Shown here piece after piece: positions 1 through 5,463 of a stretch of DNA of 8,813 nucleotides. Source of the stretch: CALGLS01 sp047626155. GTDB taxonomy: Bacteria; Bacteroidota; Bacteroidia; Chitinophagales; Saprospiraceae. A program made the translations under genes and the position numbers. Position 1 is the first letter of the stretch, and the number at the start of each line of letters is the position of its first letter. A model generated the notes under the pieces. The model saw only the letters and a list, made by a program, of their open reading frames with translations, ran no database searches and was not told where the DNA came from. The DNA lies in NCBI GenBank assembly GCA_047626155.1, contig JBLHRR010000189.1, positions 1-8,813 on the forward strand, written 5' to 3'.

Positions 1-48
1 ACAGAAGGAACAGCCTAACCCTTAACGTTAACTTTCCCACTATCGTGG

Positions 49-77
49 AAAACCATTGATTTTTATCTATTGGTTTT
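49..77 (-). terminator. Possible weak terminator hairpin after the regulator gene
   Basis: AAAACCA (49-55) and TGGTTTT (71-77) are perfect inverted repeats around a 15-nt loop, just beyond the stop codon of the minus-strand regulator gene. A second small hairpin, CCAC-tatc-GTGG (37-48), follows in the direction of transcription. The stem is AT-rich and no clear U tract follows on the minus strand, so termination here is only a possibility. Confidence 0.25.
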
Positions 78-87
78 TACGTCAACT

Positions 88-1098
88 CTAATCCCCCACC
101 CGCTTCTCCAAAGCCCTCCGATCCCTTCTTATCCTTTGCTTAATAACCTTAAAAAATTGCCCCTGAACAACATCCGCATTTTCAGATACCGGAATCGACT
201 TATGCTTGATCCGTTTAAACCAATCTTGAGAATAGGATATAAAAGCAGGATTTTCCGTTTTTAAATAATGCGGTAATTCATAAGCAACGTAGACCGCTTG
301 CACTCCTTCCTTCTGTGTTATTATTGTTGGATTAAATTTGTTGAAATCATTATAAAAAAGGGTCAGCGACTGTCCTCCTTTTCGACTTTTAGTCATGATG
401 GATTTATCTTTGTTACTGGCCATCAGCGACATTTTCTCTAGTAGTTCATCCATCTTATCAAGGAGCAGCAAGGCTTCTTTTGGATATTGAAATAAACCAG
501 CCTTTACAAAATATTGAATTTCATCGAGGGTAACTGCAAAGGCTTTTTTAGTCCAAATTTCTTCACTTGGAATATGCGCATACAATTCGGCCACCTTTAG
601 AAAACGTTTTTCTTCTGCTTTGGTTATGGCTGCAAAACTAATTTTCGGCAAGCGGTGTATTGGTATCGTCGTTTTGTAATGTTGGTACAAATACAATTTG
701 AAATAAGCCAACTCTTTGTATAGGAAATAATAAAACAAGGGAATATCCGGAGCCATATATTGTACCTGACCAATTGGATCCCTCGCCAGGTTTTGCAACT
801 CAGATAAAATGCGCTCCATCGGCTTTTCATCTTTCTTCGCAGCATAAGCCAAAGGAACATAATCAAACAGTACATGCTGTGGGTTTTCACTAAACAATTG
901 ATGTGCTGGAATTTGATAATGCTCCATCAATACCGTCAACTCGATAACGGACAAAGGCTTTGTGCCGGACAACCTTTCGTACAAAGCGGACTTTGCAATC
1001 TTTAATAATCCACATAGCTCTTTGACTGCGACTCCTTTTGTTTCAGATTCGGATAGTATTCGATTGAATAAGCGTTGTTGTGCTGTTTCTTTTGTCAT
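88..1098 (-). CDS. Helix-turn-helix transcriptional regulator, likely controller of the neighbouring lipoprotein and fatty-acid genes
   Basis: This is a 336-aa cytoplasmic protein. Residues about 24-69 read as an XRE-like helix-turn-helix: AVKELCGLLKI forms a first helix and AKSALYERLSGTKPLS the turn and recognition helix, followed by a helical segment ending QIPAHQLF. Residues 70-336 are helical, rich in Tyr, Phe and Lys, with no membrane segment and no domain I recognise; they may sense a ligand or mediate oligomerisation. The C-terminal tail is very basic (RIRRDRRALEKR). The ATG at 1098 puts the HTH near the N-terminus. The gene is divergent from the lipoprotein gene, and two palindromic TCCGGAnnnTCCGGA sites lie 48-92 bp upstream of its start; the same pair stands before the fabZ-led operon. 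That placement makes it the likely binder of these sites, which is an inference. The DNA-binding assignment itself is fairly secure. Confidence 0.85.
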   Translation of the reverse strand: MTKETAQQRLFNRILSESETKGVAVKELCGLLKIAKSALYERLSGTKPLSVIELTVLMEHYQIPAHQLFSENPQHVLFDYVPLAYAAKKDEKPMERILSELQNLARDPIGQVQYMAPDIPLFYYFLYKELAYFKLYLYQHYKTTIPIHRLPKISFAAITKAEEKRFLKVAELYAHIPSEEIWTKKAFAVTLDEIQYFVKAGLFQYPKEALLLLDKMDELLEKMSLMASNKDKSIMTKSRKGGQSLTLFYNDFNKFNPTIITQKEGVQAVYVAYELPHYLKTENPAFISYSQDWFKRIKHKSIPVSENADVVQGQFFKVIKQRIRRDRRALEKRVGD

Positions 1099-1128
1099 GG
1101 TTGTATCTCGGATTTAAACTTGGTAGGG

Positions 1129-1136
1129 TAAAGGTA
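1129..1136 (-). promoter_or_regulatory. Candidate -7 element of the regulator gene
   Basis: Read on the minus strand this is TACCTTTA, one mismatch from the Bacteroidota TAnnTTTG -7 element, about 30 bp before the regulator ATG. The nearest TCCGGA-type operator (1146-1160) begins 9 bp upstream and would cover the -33 region. If the element is real, binding there should block transcription, meaning negative autoregulation. The imperfect match keeps confidence low. Confidence 0.35.
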
Positions 1137-1145
1137 TAATCTTTT

Positions 1146-1190
1146 TCCGGAAAACTCGGAATCGTATTTTAATCTTCCGGAAAATCCGGA
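1146..1190. promoter_or_regulatory. Paired palindromic operators between the regulator and lipoprotein genes
   Basis: Two 15-bp sites lie 30 bp apart centre to centre. The distal one (1146-1160) reads TCCGGAAAACTCGGA, with two mismatches in its second half. The proximal one (1176-1190) reads TCCGGAAAATCCGGA. The hexamer TCCGGA is itself a palindrome, so each site is two short palindromes separated by 3 bp. A 30-bp period is about three helical turns, which places both sites on one face of the DNA. The same pair, with the same spacing to its promoter, recurs at 2346-2390. The sites and their spacing are seen directly; recognition by the adjacent HTH protein is inferred. Confidence 0.8.
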
Positions 1191-1212
1191 GTCATCATAA
1201 CAAAACTACCTT

Positions 1213-1220
1213 TATCTTTG
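1213..1220 (+). promoter_or_regulatory. Promoter (-7 element) for the lipoprotein gene
   Basis: TATCTTTG matches the Bacteroidota TAnnTTTG -7 element exactly. It lies 22 bp after the proximal operator. No TTTG-like -33 element is visible at the usual distance, which fits an activator-dependent promoter. Transcription would start near 1224, giving a leader of about 168 nt before the ATG at 1392. Confidence 0.75.
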
Positions 1221-1344
1221 CTTCATCATATCAGAGGGAACTATCCAGCAGTTGACATCTTTATAGCACGATAGTGAGATTTAAGAACCAATTGTTGAAA
1301 GTTGAATCAGGTATCATCTAAGGTTTAAAAGAAAAATATAAAAA

Positions 1345-1362
1345 GTACTTATCCGTAAGTAC
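1345..1362 (+). other. Hairpin in the lipoprotein mRNA leader
   Basis: GTACTT (1345-1350) and AAGTAC (1357-1362) are perfect inverted repeats around the 6-nt loop ATCCGT, 29 nt before the lipoprotein start codon. The stem is short and has no T tract after it, so it is not a terminator. It could affect mRNA stability or translation, or be a protein site if it acts as DNA. It may also be chance in AT-rich sequence. Confidence 0.3.
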
Positions 1363-1391
1363 ATTGTTGGTAACGTTTAAAACCCTTAATC

Positions 1392-2006
1392 ATGAAAAAC
1401 TTACAATTCCTTCTTCTATGCGCCTTACTGAGTCTTTTAAGCTGCGATAAAGACGACCCGATAACCGCTATCTCCGGCCACGTAACAACGCTAGGCACAA
1501 CAGATCCAGTTGTCGATGCAAAAATAGTGTTATACGGTGGGGTCTCAAATGGTAACTTCTCCAACCCTGGTACCTATGTGTCTAGAATAGACTCCGTTTA
1601 CACAGACGTTGCGGGCTTTTATGAATTCAGTTTTGATGCTAGTCGTTACCCTGTATTGGACATGGTAGCGGAAAAAGAATCTTATTTCACTAAAGATGTT
1701 AAACAAGGTTTAGTTTCTAGACGAGAGAATGTCGCTGATATTGTGATGGATCCTTTTGCTTGGCTTAAACTTCATGTGAAGAATGTGATGCCGGTGAACG
1801 TGGATGACGGGATTAGTGTAGATGGCTCCTGGGGAGGGGGAGGGGTTCTTGATACATGGGGAGAAACAGTGGATGAAATGATTATTGTTAAAGTAATAGG
1901 CAATAAGGAGCATTTTGTGAAATGGAATGTTAATGGTGCCTCGAATTTTATAGAAAATGTTTACTGCCCTGCTCAAGATACCACTCTTTTCGAAATTTTT
2001 TATTAA
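1392..2006 (+). CDS. Surface lipoprotein with a carboxypeptidase-regulatory-like domain
   Basis: This 204-aa protein starts with a lipoprotein signal peptide: MKN, a hydrophobic stretch at residues 4-16 and the lipobox LLSC with acylated Cys18. The residues after the Cys are DKDD; acidic runs at this place act as a surface-export signal for lipoproteins in studied Bacteroidota, so the protein is probably on the outer face of the outer membrane. Residues about 28-127 resemble the carboxypeptidase-D regulatory-like beta-sandwich: ISGHVTTLGT, then PVVDAKIVLYGG, then the T-D-x-x-G-x-Y-E-F turn and strand. The rest (about 128-204), which includes a WGGGG turn, is not recognised. No catalytic motif is seen, so a structural or binding role is more likely. 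It has its own operator-linked promoter of the same design as the fatty-acid operon and is followed by a strong hairpin terminator, suggesting it is co-regulated but separately transcribed. Confidence 0.85.
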   Translation: MKNLQFLLLCALLSLLSCDKDDPITAISGHVTTLGTTDPVVDAKIVLYGGVSNGNFSNPGTYVSRIDSVYTDVAGFYEFSFDASRYPVLDMVAEKESYFTKDVKQGLVSRRENVADIVMDPFAWLKLHVKNVMPVNVDDGISVDGSWGGGGVLDTWGETVDEMIIVKVIGNKEHFVKWNVNGASNFIENVYCPAQDTTLFEIFY

Positions 2007-2012
2007 AAAAAT

Positions 2013-2065
2013 GACGTTAGTTTCTACTTCTTTCTTTAAATAGTTAGAGAGTAGGAATTAACGTC
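2013..2065 (+). terminator. Long-stem terminator after the lipoprotein gene
   Basis: Positions 2013-2029 pair with 2049-2065 over 17 bp (14 Watson-Crick and 3 G-T pairs) around a 19-nt loop, beginning 6 nt after the lipoprotein stop codon. The tail is CTATTCTTT, moderately T-rich. The position and stem length support intrinsic termination or 3'-end protection. Confidence 0.6.
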
Positions 2066-2087
2066 CTATTCTTTACCAAGTAGGAAT
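2050..2087 (+). repeat. Short direct repeat AGTAGGAAT
   Basis: AGTAGGAAT occurs at 2050-2058 (inside the terminator stem) and again at 2079-2087, 29 bp apart. The second copy could offer the left arm of the stem an alternative partner. It is only 9 bp long and may be chance. Confidence 0.35.
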
Positions 2088-2140
2088 ACTAAATCCCCTC
2101 CTCCCTTTAAATTAATTTTTCAAGTACGTATTTTTTTTTT

Positions 2141-2183
2141 GCAACAGCAATGTTGCCTGGCATTGCTATGCCTTCTATTTTTT
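2141..2183 (+). promoter_or_regulatory. Attenuator-like overlapping hairpins before the 32-codon ORF
   Basis: Three inverted repeats overlap. GCAAC/GTTGC (2141-2145 with 2152-2156) and GGCAT/ATGCC (2159-2163 with 2168-2172) can form together. AGCAATG/CATTGCT (2146-2152 with 2161-2167) excludes both. The third-placed hairpin, GGCAT-tgct-ATGCC, runs directly into TTCTATTTTTTTT, the form of an intrinsic terminator. A T10 tract (2131-2140) precedes the whole. The arrangement resembles terminator/anti-terminator switching. Stems are only 5-7 bp and no ligand or leader peptide is evident. A simple terminator is the alternative. Confidence 0.4.
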
Positions 2184-2207
2184 TTCAATTTATAAAACCA
2201 TGAAATT

Positions 2208-2306
2208 ATGAAAATTTTAAACAGTCTTATTTTGTTTTTGCTGCTGCAAGTCTTTGCTTTTGGACAGTGTGAACCCTGCCGCCTTCCGATTTTCCGCAAA
2301 GTATAG
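2208..2306 (+). CDS. Short secreted peptide with CxxC, or 5' remnant of an exported-protein gene
   Basis: The ATG at 2208 opens 32 codons: MKILNSLILFLLLQVFAFG, a convincing signal peptide, then QCEPCRLPIFRKV and a TAG stop. Cleavage before Gln would release a 13-residue peptide with a C-E-P-C motif and three basic residues. No other frame continues the protein downstream, so a simple frameshift is not seen. One reading is a genuine small exported peptide. The other is the stub left when a larger exported-protein gene was lost; many Bacteroidota exported proteins begin in this way. The ORF lies after an attenuator-like hairpin set and ends 39 bp before the operators of the fatty-acid operon. 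I cannot choose between the two readings from one sequence. Confidence 0.4.
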   Translation: MKILNSLILFLLLQVFAFGQCEPCRLPIFRKV

Positions 2307-2345
2307 AGATGTATTAGTGAGTTGAATAAAATAGTAACATGTTGT

Positions 2346-2390
2346 TCCGGATATTCCGGAGCTTTATTTTTACTTTCCGGAAAATCCGGA
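2346..2390. promoter_or_regulatory. Paired palindromic operators of the fatty-acid operon
   Basis: TCCGGATATTCCGGA (2346-2360) and TCCGGAAAATCCGGA (2376-2390) lie 30 bp apart centre to centre and 22 bp before the TATCTTTG element. The proximal site is identical to the proximal site before the lipoprotein gene, and both intervals match exactly. The 14-bp linker also shares a TATTTT core with the other copy. With a start near 2424 the sites are centred near -41 and -71, typical of activator positions. Confidence 0.8.
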
Positions 2391-2412
2391 CACATTGTTC
2401 AATAAGCCCCCT

Positions 2413-2420
2413 TATCTTTG
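2413..2420 (+). promoter_or_regulatory. Promoter (-7 element) for the fatty-acid operon
   Basis: TATCTTTG is an exact TAnnTTTG element, 54 bp before the fabZ-like ATG. A TTG at 2395-2397 is nearer than the usual -33 position, so the core promoter is probably weak without help from the upstream operators. The predicted leader is about 50 nt and rich in A. Confidence 0.75.
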
Positions 2421-2474
2421 TTTTACGAACTTCAAAAAGAAAAACCTTGACTCACAGAACCAACACAAGAAATT

Positions 2475-2951
2475 ATGCGCTATCAATTTATAGATAAAAT
2501 AAGTCAGCTTGAAATGGGAAAACGGATTGTAACGATAAAAAATGTTACAATTTCCGAAGATTTTTTTGAAGAGCATTTTGTTGGTTTTCCAGTCATGCCA
2601 GGTGCCCTGCAAATAGAAGCCATCGCTCAGGCATGTGGTGCATTGATAGAAATTACTTCGAATTATGAATCCTTCTCCATTTTGTTGATGGTAGAAAAAA
2701 TGAAGTTTAGAAAATTGATACATCCGGGAGATCAAATGGTAATCACCGCAACCATTTTATCTCAGCATGATGATTCTGCTCTATTTGAAGCTAAAATCGA
2801 AGTAGATAATAAAGTGATGACCGCCGGTAAAATTATGGTTGGCGTACTTCCGCTTAACGACAAAAAAATGGACATTTCAAAAACAATGGAAAAGCTGAGA
2901 GACTATTATAAATTCTTGCTGAGAGATACGGAGATAGTGAAATCATTGTAA
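2475..2951 (+). CDS. fabZ: FabZ-like 3-hydroxyacyl-ACP dehydratase
   Basis: This 158-aa protein is a single hot-dog-fold dehydratase that would remove water from 3-hydroxyacyl-ACP to give trans-2-enoyl-ACP in the cytoplasm. The family signature is clear at residues 34-52: HFVGFPVMPGALQIEAIAQ, with the catalytic His34 and Glu48 exactly 14 residues apart as in FabZ. The usual HFP is HFV here. Residues 62-80 carry the LLMVEKMKFRKLIHPGD segment typical of the family's central strand and P-G-D turn. The length is near the usual 140-155 with a short extra helical tail. It is the first gene after the operator-linked promoter and is followed 28 bp later by the ketosynthase gene. Its role in a secondary rather than housekeeping pathway is inferred from the context. 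Confidence 0.92.
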   Translation: MRYQFIDKISQLEMGKRIVTIKNVTISEDFFEEHFVGFPVMPGALQIEAIAQACGALIEITSNYESFSILLMVEKMKFRKLIHPGDQMVITATILSQHDDSALFEAKIEVDNKVMTAGKIMVGVLPLNDKKMDISKTMEKLRDYYKFLLRDTEIVKSL

Positions 2952-2979
2952 CAGTAAAAATACAAAAAATAAATAACAT

Positions 2980-4287
2980 ATGAATAACTCCAATCGTGTT
3001 GTAATCACAGGCATTGGTATTCTATCGCCTTTCGGAATTGGTCGTGATTTATTTTGGGATCAATTACATAAGGGGTGTTCTGCTGCAAAGGAGATCAACA
3101 CTTTTGATGCCTCAACTATGCCTACCCGCTTTTGGGCGAATGCACCACAAGGCAATGAAGCACTTAATGAGTTTATTGTTCCCAGAAAGTCTTCAAAACT
3201 ATTGACCAGAGCAGGTCGAATGGCATTGATCGCAGCGGAAGAAGCCGTTCAACAATCAGGAATTGAATTCTCCTCTATCAATCATTCTAGAGTTGGTGTT
3301 TCGGTAGGAACAGGTGGCATTGGTCTTATTTCAGGAGATTTGCCAAAGACTATGGTTTCTAAAGTACAAGGTCATAATATCGGTTCCTTGACTTATGAAG
3401 AGGAAGGCATCTATTGGAAGGAATTGTTTGACAGTACTTCTCCCTTGTTATCTTTATTAGCCATCCCTAATTCTATCTCTGCCCATTTATCTATTCGATA
3501 TAAGGCACAGGCTAATTGTCAGACGATCACTACGGCTTGTACATCTTCCAGCCAGGCAATTGGCGAAGCATTTCATAAAATAAAATTTGGACTTAGTGAC
3601 GTAATGATCGCTGGTGGAAGTGACTCAATGACCGATCCCAACAGTTTGTTATCATTTGGCTTATTAGGTGTGTTATCTACCAATAACGCTAACTTTAAAT
3701 CAGCCAGTAAACCTTTTGATCGCGATCGGGATGGTTTTTTACTTGGAGAAGGAGCGGCCTTTTTTATTTTAGAAAACCTTAGCCATTGCGAGAAAAGAGG
3801 AGGCACCCCTTTGGCTGAAATCACAGGCTATGGTACGGCCAGTGATGCTTATCGGCTAACGGATGAACCCGATGATGGGCACGGAAGCATTGCTGCCATG
3901 CAAGCGGCGTTGAATGAAGCTCAATTGAATCCTGAAAATATTTCTTACATCAATGCACATGGCACCAGCACCACGATGAATGATCGGATCGAAACATTCG
4001 CCATAAAAAAAGTTTTTGGAGATCAATCTTACAAAGTTCCGGTTAGTTCGAACAAATCTATGATTGGGCATTTAGTCGCGGGAGCAGGAGCAATAGAATT
4101 GGGAGCCTCCGTTTTGTCGATGCAAAATCAGGTAATTCCACCGACTATTAATTTAGAAAATCCCGATCCTAATTGTGATTTGGATTATGTACCCAATACT
4201 GCACGTGATGCAAACTTGAATGCCATATTGTCTAACTCATTTGGGTTTGGAGGACAAAATTCTTGCTTAATTATTGAAGCTATTTGA
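2980..4287 (+). CDS. fabF: FabF-like beta-ketoacyl-ACP synthase (KAS II type)
   Basis: This 435-aa thiolase-fold enzyme condenses an acyl group with malonyl-ACP to lengthen the chain by two carbons. The N-terminus has VVITGIGILSPFG. The active-site Cys187 sits in TTACTSSSQAIGEA, His327 in NAHGTSTTMND and His364 in NKSMIGHLVAGAGA, giving the Cys-His-His triad of elongating synthases. KPFDRDRDGFLLGEGAA (244-260) and the SNSFGFGGQNSCLI gatekeeper loop (418-431) are also intact. It is about 20 residues longer than a standard FabF, with extra sequence around 120-160 before the active site, perhaps shaping the acyl pocket. No chain-length-factor partner is present, so it probably works as a homodimer. 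It differs from a starter synthase (FabH) in using a His-His rather than a His-Asn pair. Confidence 0.92.
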   Translation: MNNSNRVVITGIGILSPFGIGRDLFWDQLHKGCSAAKEINTFDASTMPTRFWANAPQGNEALNEFIVPRKSSKLLTRAGRMALIAAEEAVQQSGIEFSSINHSRVGVSVGTGGIGLISGDLPKTMVSKVQGHNIGSLTYEEEGIYWKELFDSTSPLLSLLAIPNSISAHLSIRYKAQANCQTITTACTSSSQAIGEAFHKIKFGLSDVMIAGGSDSMTDPNSLLSFGLLGVLSTNNANFKSASKPFDRDRDGFLLGEGAAFFILENLSHCEKRGGTPLAEITGYGTASDAYRLTDEPDDGHGSIAAMQAALNEAQLNPENISYINAHGTSTTMNDRIETFAIKKVFGDQSYKVPVSSNKSMIGHLVAGAGAIELGASVLSMQNQVIPPTINLENPDPNCDLDYVPNTARDANLNAILSNSFGFGGQNSCLIIEAI

Positions 4288-4356
4288 AAACGGAAAATCT
4301 CGGTAGACTGTTCCCACGAATGTGAGATTGTATGCCCCCCCCCTCTGAAACCGTTT
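4288..4356 (+). other. Structured intergenic segment with a C9 tract between ketosynthase and ACP genes
   Basis: AAACGG (4288-4293) can pair with CCGTTT (4351-4356), enclosing AATCTC/GAGATT (4296-4301 with 4324-4329) and an unpaired run of nine C residues at 4335-4343. This 97-bp gap is the longest inside the core operon, and no T tract follows, so it does not look like an intrinsic terminator. It could be an mRNA processing or stability element that sets a separate ACP level. Confidence 0.4.
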
Positions 4357-4384
4357 ATTGTGGAAATTCTAACCTTATCAAATT

Positions 4385-4702
4385 ATGGAAATAACAAAAG
4401 AAATCGAAAACGCAGTCAGAACCATTATCGCAAAGTCTTTAATGATTCCAGAAGATGATGTGCATTTACACTCTAAGTTATTAGTGGAACTGGAGGCGGA
4501 ATCAATTGATATCCTCGATATTAGGTTTGGAGTGGAGCAGCACTTTGGAATAAAGTTCAGTAATGAAGAGATTAAGAAAAATTTGCAAAGAATGGCTACT
4601 GAAAATGATGTAACCGAAAAAGACATACCGAATCTATTTACAGTAGAAAGTATTTGTAAATATGTTGTTTATAAATTAACTCAAAAAAATGAAAAGCAAT
4701 AA
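4385..4702 (+). CDS. Extended acyl carrier protein
   Basis: This 105-aa acidic, helical protein carries the growing chain on a phosphopantetheine arm. The attachment residue is Ser40 in LEAESIDILDIRFG, a version of the usual G-x-D-S-L-D. The following helix ends in HFGIKF, as in ACPs. Ordinary ACPs are about 77-80 aa; the extra length lies mainly in an insertion between helix II and the last helix (about residues 60-85, KKNLQRMATENDVTEKDIPN). An insertion at this place is known from AcpXL, the carrier for very-long-chain fatty acids of rhizobial lipid A; the likeness is by eye and the two need not be orthologous. Its stop codon overlaps the next gene by 14 nt, so the two are probably translationally coupled. 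No phosphopantetheinyl transferase is nearby. Confidence 0.88.
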   Translation: MEITKEIENAVRTIIAKSLMIPEDDVHLHSKLLVELEAESIDILDIRFGVEQHFGIKFSNEEIKKNLQRMATENDVTEKDIPNLFTVESICKYVVYKLTQKNEKQ

Positions 4703-5441
4703 TAGCGGTAAAACAATTTTGATTACAGGAGGTACCCGTGGTATCGGAAAATCAGCAGCTCTATATCTTGCAAAAGAATCAGTCAGTACTTTTTTTATCA
4801 ATTATCTGGAAAATGATGAAGCTGCAATGGCTATCCAGACAGAACTGGAATCAATGGGAGCTCGTGTTTTTTTATTGAAAAATAACATGGCTTTTACGGA
4901 AGAAATAATGGCAATGTTTAAAGTGATTAAAGAACAAACAGGTCAGCTCGATTTCTTTGTGCATTGTCCAGCAGTGACGGCCTTTAAACCACTTTGTAAA
5001 GTAAAACCAAACCAGTGGGATTTAACAATGAACGTCAATGCTAGGTCTTTTTTGCAATGTACACAAGGCTGTATTCCACTTATGCAGAATGGAGGACAAA
5101 TAGTAGCAGTCTCTAGCACAGGCAGTCGGAGATACACGCCAAATTACGGAGCGTTGGGCGTTACTAAATCAACATTGGAAGCAGTAGTTCGGTACCTAGC
5201 CGTTGAACTAGCAGAGCGGAATATCCGAGTGAATGGAGTTACGGCAGGGTTGATAAAAGGGAAGTCGGTCCCTCCTTTTCCTGACTTGGAATCAATAATG
5301 GAAGAGACCTTAAAACGCACGCCGGCTGGCAGACTGGGAACCCCAGATGATGTTGCAGAAGTTATCCATTTTCTGTTAACTCGAGCTACTTGGATGTACG
5401 GACAAAATATCCTGATTGATGGAGGGTATTGTTTGACTTAA
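4689..5441 (+). CDS. fabL: FabL-like enoyl-ACP reductase (SDR fold)
   Basis: This 250-aa short-chain dehydrogenase fold protein probably performs the last reduction of each cycle, enoyl-ACP to acyl-ACP with NAD(P)H. The nucleotide motif TGGTRGIG is at residues 13-20. The active-site Tyr153 and Lys160 lie in NYGALGVTK with six residues between them; Y-x6-K marks enoyl reductases of the FabI/FabL groups, whereas ketoreductases such as the next gene have Y-x3-K. As I recall the sequence, long stretches resemble Bacillus subtilis FabL: WDLTMNVNAR, SSTGSRRYTPNY, RYLAVELAERNIRVN, RTPAGR and IDGGY all have close counterparts. The usual NNAG is replaced by HCPA (92-95). It overlaps the ACP gene by 14 nt and precedes fabG by 22 nt. 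Assignment to the SDR family is certain; the enoyl-reductase role is strongly suggested but not proven. Confidence 0.8.
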   Translation: MKSNNSGKTILITGGTRGIGKSAALYLAKESVSTFFINYLENDEAAMAIQTELESMGARVFLLKNNMAFTEEIMAMFKVIKEQTGQLDFFVHCPAVTAFKPLCKVKPNQWDLTMNVNARSFLQCTQGCIPLMQNGGQIVAVSSTGSRRYTPNYGALGVTKSTLEAVVRYLAVELAERNIRVNGVTAGLIKGKSVPPFPDLESIMEETLKRTPAGRLGTPDDVAEVIHFLLTRATWMYGQNILIDGGYCLT

Positions 5442-5463
5442 GTGACCACAGACTACTTAATCT

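Noticed and set aside
70..264. Plus-strand 64-codon ORF at the left edge
   Set aside because: It is antisense to the C-terminal end of the regulator gene, with a Pro/Leu/Arg-rich product typical of shadow frames.
747..752. Isolated TCCGGA inside the regulator gene
   Set aside because: It is a single hexamer without the second copy at 3-bp spacing and lies in coding sequence, so it is probably chance.
624..890. Second minus-strand frame inside the regulator gene
   Set aside because: It is an alternative frame of the same strand within the HTH regulator; the Trp/Cys-rich product has no support.
2120..2395. Minus-strand ORF of 91 codons across the intergenic region
   Set aside because: It reads through the paired operators, the hairpins and the T10 tract, and gives a Lys/Cys-rich product without domain features. 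It is a by-product of regulatory DNA.
2412..2735. Minus-strand ORF opposite the dehydratase gene
   Set aside because: It lies fully antisense to a gene with intact catalytic motifs and has no recognisable protein features.
3573..3824. Minus-strand ORF opposite the ketosynthase gene
   Set aside because: It is antisense to conserved ketosynthase motifs and its Ser/Lys-rich composition mirrors the opposite strand.
4288..4356. Terminator between ketosynthase and ACP genes
   Set aside because: An inverted repeat is present but is followed by ATTGTGG rather than a T tract, and termination here would separate ACP from its operon promoter.
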